Shown here piece by piece: positions 54,890-64,000 of a stretch of DNA of 64,000 bases (position 1 is its first letter; each line of letters begins with the position of its first letter). A model generated the notes under the pieces. It was not told the DNA's origin. It saw only the letters and a list, made by a program, of their open reading frames with translations, and ran no database searches. Origin of the DNA: Cloeon dipterum (lineage: Eukaryota; Arthropoda; Insecta; Ephemeroptera; Baetidae). The position numbers and the translations under genes were made by a program. Where the stretch lies: NCBI RefSeq assembly GCF_949628265.1, contig NC_088786.1, forward strand, positions 18,166,001 to 18,230,000. Reading direction: 5' to 3'.

Positions 54890-57857
54890 TTAAACGGTCC
54901 CCACGCAGACCGATGGATTCCTAGAAAGTGTGCCCAAACATCCAGTTGGGGCAGACACGTGTTTCACTCTAATTGACGGTCGGTGCGTTCTGAGCCTCGT
55001 TATTTTCTCTTTTACACTCCGCTTCACAGACGGGTTAAACAAAACACAAATTAGAAAAACAAAGAGTCCGCGGAAAGCAAAAAGCGCATCAGCCGTGTGC
55101 CTGGCAAAACTTGCTTCTGACGCCATCCATGAGACAGAAAAACTGAAAAGGTACGTGGAAAGGATCATAGCAAACAGTGCTATGCACACTCCAAGGTGAT
55201 TTGCGTTGATGACTCTGCTCTCAAGAGACCTCACATTTTGCGTTAAAAGATGCTGGGATGCTGAGTGCCGTTGTTCTCGCAGCAGCTTGAAGGAACCGAT
55301 TAGGAGCACGATGTTAAATATTGTTAGCCAAACAATGGCAGCGTCTAAGAAGATTGCCTTGCTGAATGTGCCTGAAAATTTAATTAACACATTAACGTGG
55401 TCTACGTGCCACTCGTCAAGAAGCTAAGTTGATGAATGTTCGCGATTTTACTGTTTGTTGAAACGCGATGAATTTTGGCGAATAAGAAATGTTGGGAGTA
55501 GCATACTAAGAAGAGATAATTTTCATTTAAATTTAAATTTGTCTGCTTGACAAAAAAATGGGAGCATCAAATTTAGTTAAACTTTCAGCCATCAATTAAA
55601 TTAAAATGGTGATATTTTTATGTGAGGTTAAAATAGTGAATTTTAATATCGTAATTCCGAATTCCTGTATTTAAGAGCTAATTTATTGTAAAGCAAACCT
55701 TTAAACCAGCAACTAAACGTGCCGAAGCCGGGCACAAAGCTCCAGTGCGGATCCAGGGTCAAATCGAGGCACAAAGCAACAAGTAAAGCGGCGAATGGCA
55801 CGCCCCACGCGTAAATAGAAAGTGCTGCGAATTCTCTATGCTGCCGGGTCAACCTGCAATTAGCTAAATCACTGACAAAGTCCTTTGATTAACTCAGGAC
55901 GGACCTGCTCCGGTAAATTTGCACGCAGATGACGTTGAGCCAAAAGTGGAAGGACAAATTGAAATAGTAGTTCAGGTAGCCTTTCAATACATATGTGTTA
56001 ATTACAGAGAGACAAATTTCGATTAAGTGCAATTATACCGCTCGCTGAGCAGATGACTCGCTCCTCCGCACCAACAAACTCCTCGCTGATGATTTGCGCC
56101 AGGAAAGAAAAAAGCAAACAGCTTGCCAGGCATATCAGTGACCGCACGTGATGAGAATTGCTCTTGGAGGCATGCACACAGAGAATTGCGATTGTTAAAA
56201 TCAAAAACGCAGCACTTATAGATGAAAAGATGACTAGTTTGTCCGACGCAGTGTCTTTCTCGTTAAAGCATCGGTACGTAACTGGAATGTCGCCATATTT
56301 CTGTAAAATTTTGATTAATTTTAGTGTTTCTAGAATTCAATTTCTATACAAATTATGTCAAAAACATATTTCGTGATTGCCGAAAATCATACTATAAAAA
56401 TAAATATACTAACCAGATAAATAATAAAAAGCAGATTATTTTAAAAAAAAAACTTGAAATTTCTTATTCATTTTCCAGTGGTTATACTCTCATAGGAAGT
56501 TAACAAGGTATGTAAGGCTAAAAAGTATACATATAACCACGTTTTATTTTTAGCTGGTTTTTTTCCATCAAGAATTACTATCAACTTAATAAACAAAAAA
56601 TTATTTTCAAACTAAAAGCCACGACTATGCATGCTGATCAACTGACTTGAAAACCATAATATTAAATTAAAAGTACCAAATGCGAGGAGTGAATTTTTAC
56701 TATTTTTAGTCTATCGTTTTTGATTGGCTTATCTTTTTTAACTTTGGCAACACTACTGATAGCGAACGAACAACTCGCGAAAACTCAATTTACCAATAAC
56801 TCATTATTGGAGGAAGCCCAGTCCAGAAAAGGACAAGCTCGCGTTACTGCTCTCGCATTAGGGTCTTTTATTGAAACGCCTGACATTGTTCCCGTGAAAT
56901 TACTTCCCGCTTGCTGGAAAGGTGCAAACCAGCGAGTAGAGAGTCGAAAGGCTTTCGCAATTTTATCCCAATTAAGAATGGTCTCTTCATTGCAATGCGA
57001 GAAAATCAAATAATGTAGACGCAAATCAGCTCGCACTCGACCCCCAAACGCTTGGCTCGGATTCTCACATTGCAATGTGCACGCGAAGTCATATAAATGC
57101 TCAACAATGCAATTCAGCGGCTCGGTTTTTATTTTTTATTGTTGCTACCTTAATTAACGTTTAGCATGTAGCTTGCCTGTGGAACAATGCAGAATTCTTC
57201 GAGAGTTAAGAGTTCTTCTTTCAAAGTTAGAGAGCCGTTGGCCAGCAATCGAAATGTATGCCCTTCGACAGGCTGATGTCTCGCACATTCTGCCTCGTGG
57301 ATCACGTAAAATTGACTTTTGGGCAAAACACGTCCAGGCTGATCATTTTTCCACACACGAATCCTTGCGTTGTAACTCGAACGATTGTTAGCATCAAAGA
57401 ACTCTGAAATAAATGAGAAAACCTTTCATGGATTGGATCAGATAAGAATATTATCTTATTTTCTTACAAAATAAGTGAAAACACATGGGAAACGACTCAC
57501 ACTTTGAGAGGAAGAAAAAACATTTTCAGATAAATTTTATTGATTTTAAATAAAGTTTTAAATGATAACAAATAAATTATATAAAAATATATTGCCTTCT
57601 GGACAATATCGGATGCAGGGTCGGATTTTACACGGGCACACTCTCCACTGGCCAGAATACTCCCTCCAAAATGCACCTGGCGGGTAGAGTGTGCCGTCGG
57701 ACAGGCCCAGACTGCCCTTGAGAATCACTGCATCTTCTGACTCCACTGCAACCGATGCGCTCGTGTCGCAGGGTCGCACAACCTTGGCCTCTGGAGATTC
57801 GAAGCCGGTGAGAAAAATACAGCACATCAGAATTGCAGCCGCTGTTGCTTGGGACAT
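54890..57857 (-). CDS. Methuselah-like class B GPCR, gene D (divergent)
   Basis: Most divergent member of the array, 487 residues. Exons: 57857-57596, 57403-57177, 56300-56039, 55980-55905, 55853-55699, 55371-54890; phases 1, 0, 1, 2, 1 as in its neighbours. The signal peptide (MSQATAAAILMCCIFLTG) is followed by an Mth-type ectodomain with WRVCPCKIRPCIRYC and FRLLANGSLTL, then TM1 near DKLVIFSSISAAFLILTIAIL, TM3 FHFWLNVICVQIY, TM4 LSIYAWGVPFAALLVAL, and a final exon with TM5-TM7 and a long polar tail. Introns 1 and 2 appear to start with GC (GAAG/GCAATA and CCACAG/GCAAGC). For intron 1 the only nearby in-phase GT would create a stop at the junction. TM5-TM7 resemble the neighbours weakly, so this copy has probably diverged in function. 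Confidence 0.8.
56798..56950 (+). mobile_element. SINE-like element, diverged copy in intron 2 of gene D
   Basis: Best block GGGTCTTTTATTGAAACGCC, followed by TGCTGGAAAGGTGC and AACCAGCGA, in the order seen on the minus strand at 7560-7640. The GC-rich core is not conserved here. Confidence 0.5.
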
Positions 57858-58693
57858 CGCGGCGGAGCAAGTGTCGCGGCGATATTAATTTTAATGTAAT
57901 CTTGTGCAACAGGGAAACCACGTCTTCCGCTAATTTAGTCACGGCTCGTGACATTTGCTCTTCCTGCCGTGCCTGAAACCTGTCATCAGTTTGAATGTGG
58001 TTGCTCTAAAATAGTAGCGGGAAGCTCTTTCGTCATGAATTATCCGTTGGAAAATTTTTTAATTTGAACGAATTGGATGGGTCTGATCATGATATCTTGA
58101 GAGGAAATAAAATTTAAAAATTAACCGACAGTAATTTTTAATATTTTTTAAATCAAACTCATTCAAATCAAACTATTCAGTTTTCATCATTTATGCTATA
58201 AAGATTAACAAATATCATTTTCATTATAAATCATTAGATTTAGAATATTTATTATACCCCTAAGGTGTACAACACACAAAGAACCATTGCTAGGGAAAAT
58301 TCATTACAAAGGCCCAGTTCTCCCAGACTCAGCAGTTCCTGACCCTCAGCATACCTATTTAAAAATTGGAAATCAGTGCATTTTTGCCACAGATCCCAAC
58401 AACATTGTGATCAGCGACACTGGTGTTGTTCTTTCGGCCTCCAATATACTTGTTGAGAATAGCATCAAGTTATGCTGTCGAAATACAAAATGTTTTGTAT
58501 AAATAGGACGATGGGTCTCTCAATAAGAATATTTTCTGCAATATAATGCATTTGCTGAGCCTCGTAATACACCCAATGGATGTTATATAGCCACTTGTGT
58601 AAAATTGAGCGAGTTTCTGCACAACACTTCACATAAGACATAAAACTGTCAAAACTGAATGAAAGATCTTATAAATCTTCTTAAAAAAAATTA

Positions 58694-61514
58694 TCATTTT
58701 GTGTTTTCAAGCTCAAGAGTAGCTGAGCTGCCCGACAGTGGTGTATCGTTGGTGTGCACTTCAGTTGAATTTTGTGCACTAGAATTTTTGTCCTCCTTCT
58801 TGATGCACTTGCATACGCTGGTCAATTTGCGGAAGAGCGAGTCTCGTACTGGCTTTTTGGACCACACGCAAAACCAAAACATAAGCACTCCCCGTGTGCA
58901 GTTGATGATGTCCGTCAAATACCAATAGCTCTTATCACCGCCGACTGCCCACGAAATGATTTCCATCAGCCACGTGCAGCCCATCAGCAAAAACAGTTTG
59001 ATGAACAGCACAAAGCGGTCATTGTTCAGCCGCTCTCGATTAGCTGCGTTCTACAAGATGAATCAATTCTTAATTTGTATTCAAATTTTGATTTTTTTTA
59101 TATATGATGCGTATTGTCTCCAAAGTTATCTCTTTAATTAAATTTCGCTTTATGTTTTTAGGAGGTTTGTAAAGATTACGAGACAATTTTTGTCTTACCG
59201 CGTGCACTCCACTCTCAGGCGTCTGCAGAACACGATTTGACTCAGATCTCATAACCCACAAATGGTAGGCAGTCAGGCCAAAAAGAACTAGGTTAATGAG
59301 CAGCAAAACCATAACAGGTCCGTGGAAGTAGATAAACTCCGCCAAAAAATCTGGAATCCAAGTCAAACAGTCTGATGTTTAAAAACAAATGTTTCAGACT
59401 GTAACAGTAAATGGACATGTGTCTTGAAAAGAAAAATAAATACCATTAAACCAGCACGACTTTCTGCCGATGCGTGGACTGAACGGTTGGTCAGTTGTTT
59501 GGTCCATGATGACAGTGACGACTAAAAATAGAAAAGGCACACCCCAGGCGTAAAGAGATGCCTGCAAGTACTTGGGTCCGCGCACTCTAGTCAAGCTCCT
59601 ACAAAATTTCGCACTTAGACTATAAACGTTGGCAACGGCAAATAATTGCTCTTTGACGTAATGTGTAATTTGAGATCGTACGAACCTGAAGGTGAGAAAA
59701 ATATCGACGCACATGACGTTGAGCCAGAAGAACGATGCCATCAGGAAAAAATAATTGGTGTAAGCTGCGGATTGCAATTTTCAGCTAAATGAGTACAAGG
59801 AAAGCGGACGATATTTACTTAGAGCAACGCAGATGTGAATATGCGACGTCTTGCCGGTCAGGTAGTTGATTGAAAGTCCGACATACGTGAAGAAGAGAGC
59901 AGCCGACTGGCAGAAGATGGCCCTGTTGTGCAGTGATTTCGAATCTTGGTTTACTTGATATGCGAGTAGAGTTAGTGCCAGGCAAATTGCGCTCAGAATG
60001 AAAAATGGTGGGTACAGGTAGAACCGGTAATCTTCAGGCGGAAGGTCAAAGTTGCATGTGAATGCTCTCAGAGAGTCGTTCTAAAATCAGACAAAGATTT
60101 CATTTTTCAAAACTTTCTCCACAAGACCCGAAAAAATTTGAGGTGAAACCAGTTTGATTAAAAATTTCTTCTTTTTGCTAGATTAATTTTATTTCGGTTT
60201 TAGGTTGCATAGAAATTGTATTCAACATTTAATTAACTATCTGACGTGTCTGGAAAGGACATCGCCAACATGCAAATAATTTTTAAGCAACAAGGGGTGG
60301 CCAAATTCTTTTAAATTAACGTTTTAAATCTGGAAAATAGAATTATATTTCTACTCTATTCATACTGCAAGTAAAAAATCAAATCTCACGGATATGAATG
60401 CTCTCTCAAACCTCTCAAACAAAGGGAACAACCCGTGCAAGGAATTTAAAGATCACACTAAAACAGTTTTTGAGACGAGCGAGGAATAGCAGACGAGAAA
60501 TTTTTGTTAAATTATATACGATGTTTTTTTATTAATCACGTGCCTCTAAATATAATTTACTTACATATCGAGTGAAGCAAATCACTTCGGGGTTGTACGG
60601 CACTTGTTCTTTCGCTTCTACTAATTCACTGGTGAATTGGATGCTGCCATTGGCGAGGGTGATGTATTCATCAGTCGGATAGAGGTCAGGTTCTAAATGC
60701 AATGCGTTGTTGCAAACGGACTCCCTAATAATCGCGAAATGATCCATCAGCTGGACCTCACGTGATGAATTATTTTCCCAAATGGTTATTTTCATTTTTC
60801 TGCTAATTTCTTCTTCAAAGGGTTCATTTTTGAAAACCTTCTTCACAAGGCCTGAAAAAATGTGAGATAAAAACAGTTTGATTAAAAAGTGTCTTCTCTT
60901 CTAGATTAATTTTATTTCAGTTTTGGGTTCCATAGAAATTGTATCCAACTCCGACATGTCTGGTCAGGACAACGCCAAAATACAAATTTTTTAAGTAAAA
61001 AGATGGCTAAATTATTTTTAGGTAACGTTTTAAAACCGGAAAATGAAATTATATTTCTACTCTTCCCATACTGCAAGTGAAAAAATCAAATCTCACGCAT
61101 ATGAATTCACTCTGAAGCTTCTCAAACAAAGGAAAAACCCGTGCAAGGAATTTAAAGGTCACCAAACCAGTTTTTGAGACGAGCGAGAAATAGTAGACGA
61201 GACATTCTCTAAAGTGATAACCATTTCAAAGTGTTTTAACTGCCACTTTCCAGCGTTTTAATGACATTTCCCTCACTTTTCTTGCACACCCTGAAACAGG
61301 GTTTATCGCCGAGGCACGGACAGGCCCACCAGGCATCTCCATCCTTCCAGAAAGCGCCTTTCGAGTAGACAACCCCGTCCTGCGCCCTGAGTCCTCCGTC
61401 CTCAATCAGGGTGCCGTTTTCCACCTTGGTCCTGAGTAGCTTGCCGCACGGATCCGCGCCGGCAGCGGCCACGGCGAGGAGCGCGAACGCCGCGACTGAC
61501 CGCGTGGTGATCAT
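58694..61514 (-). CDS. Methuselah-like class B GPCR, gene E
   Basis: Intact 516-residue member at the 5' end of the array. Exons: 61514-61277, 60851-60565, 60080-59819, 59764-59686, 59598-59444, 59371-59199, 59050-58694; phases 1, 0, 1, 2, 1, 0. The last coding block is split by an intron (59051-59198) absent from genes A-D. The signal peptide is MITTRSVAAFALLAVAAAG; the ectodomain shows DPCGKLLRTKV, NGTL, AWWACPCLGDKPCFRVC and ITLANGSIQF; TM1 FYLYPPFFILSAICLALTLLAY, TM3 FFWLNVMCVDIFLTF, TM6 IKLFLLMGCTWLMEIISWAVGG, TM7 YWYLTDIINCTRGVLMFWF, then a long Ser/Thr-rich tail (about 45 residues) that could be phosphorylated. A DNA segment of about 400 bp is duplicated around exon 2. Confidence 0.86.
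60098..60500 (-). repeat. Direct duplication, copy in intron 2 of gene E
   Basis: Corresponds base for base, with perhaps 15% differences, to 60825-61210. It includes a decayed image of the 5' edge of exon 2 (TTTTTCAAAACTTTCTCCAC against TTTTTGAAAACCTTCTTCAC), followed by intron 1-like sequence (CAAGGAATTTAAAG, TTTTTGAGACGAGCGAG). Confidence 0.85.
60825..61210 (-). repeat. Direct duplication, copy spanning exon 2 edge and intron 1 of gene E
   Basis: Partner of 60098-60500, same orientation, offset about 727 bp. It covers the first 27 bases of exon 2 and most of intron 1, so the source was probably this genic segment and the copy landed in intron 2. Confidence 0.85.
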
Positions 61515-62843
61515 CTTTGGCACTGCGGCTGCAAAAATCAATTGCCGCGCGGCCCCACTACAGCGGATTTCCCGGTTTTCTGTTTCTTCTCATGCCGCGA
61601 CAACGCATCGTCTGATGGCCAGCTCCTCGCCAGGTTGGGGAAATACCGCCCACTGACACTGACTGACGCACCTCGACTCATTTGTGAGGGGAAAAGATTA
61701 ACAACGCCTGCCGCCCGATCAGTTGTAAACATCACACTGGCTCAGGGCCAAATTTTTTGTGGCGCGTCTCGCTATGAGGAAAAAATGGTGCAAAACCGCC
61801 CGCAGCTCCATTGCTGATTTGCTAAAATTTTAAGAGATGGCTTAAATTAAAAAAATCACTATTTCAATCACCTTCAATTTTATTTGACAGTTTATTTATT
61901 TTAACACACAATTTATTTTGATAACCATCATAATTTCCTCCAATCAGTGAGATATTTGATAAATGATCAATCTTTTTAAGCGCTAGTTACAAAATTGCAT
62001 GCTTATTGACAGCAGCTACCGTTTCTATTAGGTAATATTTTCACCACGTTACTGCAGCTTTGAAATCATTTCAGTTAAGTCAGATAGTTGTTGTTGTTGT
62101 TTATTATAAATCAAAGCAGCTTTTTATAGGTCTTGTTATTGACCAATATTAAAAATCATTCTTTTAGCATCCTGTGCTCGCAATAAATGTGTTCAAGGAT
62201 TTAATGTGGTTGTGTACTATTTGATGCATAAGGATCAGACAGGTCGTTCGTCGCGATTGCGTTTCCTGCGGAGTGCTGACTTAGATTCAGATTTCCCCTC
62301 CCGCCGTTTTTACTGTCACATTAGTGATGTCATACGGTCTCATACGCCACCAACAGATGGTGTCTGCAACCTAACCTATTACGTTGTGAGCAGTAACCGC
62401 GCAGGATGAAGATTTATCATGGTTGTAATGTAATAAATTTTCGAAATTTTATTTTATTCTACTTGCTTTTGTATTTGCACTGATAAATATTTCGCAGGAA
62501 AATGGCAGAATTGCATGTCTTTTAGCGATTTTAACTAAATAAACACTTCATTTTGAACCATGCCCATTATTCCTTTCCTATACAATATTTGTCAGTTGTT
62601 CGTGTGTTCAATGTAAAAGTTTGAAAAGTTACTCCAAAATTAAGAGAGCTTTTTGGTGGTGTGTATAGTTTTAAATATTTTTTATCTTTATTGTTGCTAT
62701 TGCTACAATACATATACTTACAAAAATTAAATGCTTGTGTTTTTTTTTTACAAACAGTCAATGATACATTTTCTCACGCATCGGATCTTCTCTTAAAAAA
62801 TAACAAAATTAAAGCTTTTCATTCAAGAGCCTATAAATGCAGT
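61515..62843. other. Intergenic region between gene E and the LDLa gene
   Basis: The first 200 bp next to gene E are GC-rich and probably hold its promoter and leader. The rest is AT-rich with no gene supported. It contains the poly(A) signal of the LDLa gene (62687-62692). Confidence 0.6.
62687..62692 (-). terminator. Candidate poly(A) signal of the LDLa-repeat gene
   Basis: AATAAA on the minus strand, about 152 nt after the proposed stop codon at 62844-62846. Confidence 0.5.
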
Positions 62844-63575
62844 TTATGCTGTCGTGTTTCGGTTAGGTATTGTTTTGAAACGTAGACAGTGTGTCTCATC
62901 AGATTTGTCGCCGCAGTCAACAGTGCCGTCACAACGCAACGTCTCTGACACACATTCTCCACTGGCACAGCGGAACTGTCCGCGCGGACAGCCTGAAACA
63001 ATTGTATTTGAACACATTTTAATGCGAATAAAATCAATACGGGCAAGAAATTAGAAATATTTATAGAAGATGGAATGATTTTATTTTTATTTGACTTCTA
63101 AATTTTTAGTGAGCTGAACTATAAATTTTTTTATTTCAAAATGATTTCTCACTTGTCATTTTGGCCCTGTCCACCTTGGCCGCGGTGGCCCAGGCGAACA
63201 TGTTCGGGTCGGCGGCTGGGTCAGTGCAGCCGGGCCCCTCGTCGGAAGCGTCGCCACACGTGTCGAAGGCGTCGCACACGGCAAGGCGCCGCACGCAGCG
63301 ACCGTTGCGGCAGCGAAATTCGGTGCTCTTGCAGCCGCCGCCGCAGCCGACGGGCTCGTCACTCCGGTCGGCGCAGTCGGCCAGACCATCGCAGAAGCGT
63401 CCCAGCGGCACGCAACCGCCGTCCGAGCAAGGGAAGTGCGCCGGACTGGCGCAGGCGGCCGTGCAGTTGGCCTCGTCCGCCGCGTCCCAGCAGTCGACCA
63501 CACCGTCGCACCGCTTCGACACCGGCAGACATTGCGTCTGGTTGCCGCAGTGGAAGTGCGTCGAAGGCTCGCACT
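62844..63575 (-). CDS. LDL-receptor class A repeat protein, last two exons (5' partial)
   Basis: Extracellular ligand-binding type modules. Exon 63575-63153 encodes three LDLa domains with CDG(V/L)xDCxDxxDE calcium-cage signatures ([33 protein letters not shown], and an atypical [17 protein letters not shown]). It ends at a GTGAGA donor in phase 1. Exon 62992-62844 encodes a fourth LDLa (FRCASGECV...[16 protein letters not shown]) and then 14 residues to a TAA. Both exons start in phase 1, typical of shuffled LDLa modules. A weak donor at 62881 would allow splicing onward instead, but I found no further exon before gene E, and an AATAAA follows. The N-terminus lies beyond the window, so the protein could be secreted or a type II membrane protein; no specific name can be given. 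Confidence 0.75.
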
Positions 63576-64000
63576 CTGCTTCAACGTCACACAGGATTAA
63601 ATTTTTTAATTTATCCTTATTGGAAAATAATTTGCTCAAAATTCTCACCAATTAAAATTATAAATTAAATAATCTTTCGCTAAACAATTTACTCTTTAAA
63701 AATGAAACCTTTCATGAGAATACAAAATTGAAAGTTTTTTTTTTAAATAAAAAATGGTGTCCTTGTCAAACCTATAAAAATTAATATTTCGTCGAAAGCA
63801 TTTTATGATGTAATCCACTAACAAAGACTGATTTCCGGAGTAAATTTGGTGTAGTTTGCTCGTTGAGTTTTGTCCTCCAACCAGTGACGTTTTGTCGTTT
63901 TCAAATGATATCAAAGTTAACCTTATAGCTCAGCTCCGCGTAATTTATTCAGGATTTTTTCCTTAAAGAATTTCACTGATCCAAGATATATTCATGCAAA
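63576..64000 (-). other. Intron of the LDLa-repeat gene running off the window
   Basis: AT-rich sequence preceding a phase-1 acceptor (GAAGCAG, with a second AG three bases earlier, a NAGNAG pair). The polypyrimidine tract is weak. No further LDLa module seen to the window end. Confidence 0.5.

Noticed and set aside
62340..62376. Further FB1 foldback copy (CCAACAGATGGTG motif)
   Set aside because: Only about a dozen bases match; no second arm or internal blocks were found nearby.
63141..63668. Arginine-rich protein on the plus strand opposite the LDLa exons
   Set aside because: Antisense shadow of the cysteine-rich LDLa coding sequence.

Overview
The window is nuclear DNA of an arthropod, most probably an insect. 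It is AT-rich, genes are split by introns from about 50 bp to more than 13 kb, and the recognisable coding sequence consists of insect-type receptor families. The order cannot be set from sequence alone. All gene models were assembled by hand from homology, splice signals and intron phase; every intact model sums to a multiple of three with no internal stop.

Left part (1-42,200): two class A GPCR genes of the CAPA/pyrokinin (neuromedin-U-like) type lie head to head. On the minus strand only the first coding exon (3886-4129) is inside the window. On the plus strand there is a complete six-exon gene (20767-42164) encoding 431 residues, with a 13.6-kb first intron. The two first exons are about 79% identical over their alignable part and end at the same phase-1 position. 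The 16.6 kb between them and the large introns hold no gene I can support. They carry short non-autonomous repeats, a long (TG)n(GA)n microsatellite, a 24-bp perfect palindrome and a pre-miRNA-like hairpin.

Right part (45,200-61,514): five methuselah-like (class B, Mth subfamily) GPCR units stand in tandem, all on the minus strand. Four are intact (484, 477, 487 and 516 residues). The middle one (51885-54051) is a pseudogene with an in-frame stop and a frameshift. All share one six-exon plan; the fifth gained an extra intron, and the fourth appears to use two GC-AG introns.

Right edge (62,844-63,575): the last two exons of an LDL-receptor class A repeat protein, minus strand, whose 5' end lies beyond the window.

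Repeats: at least five short families occur in several copies each (an hAT-like MITE, two long-hairpin foldback families, a SINE-like family and one unclassified family). One foldback copy appears to supply the first poly(A) signal after the CAPA receptor stop codon. The CAPA-type receptor would respond to CAPA/periviscerokinin peptides (diuresis, visceral muscle). Nothing in the sequence ties the Mth-like receptors or the LDLa protein to that pathway; they are neighbours only.
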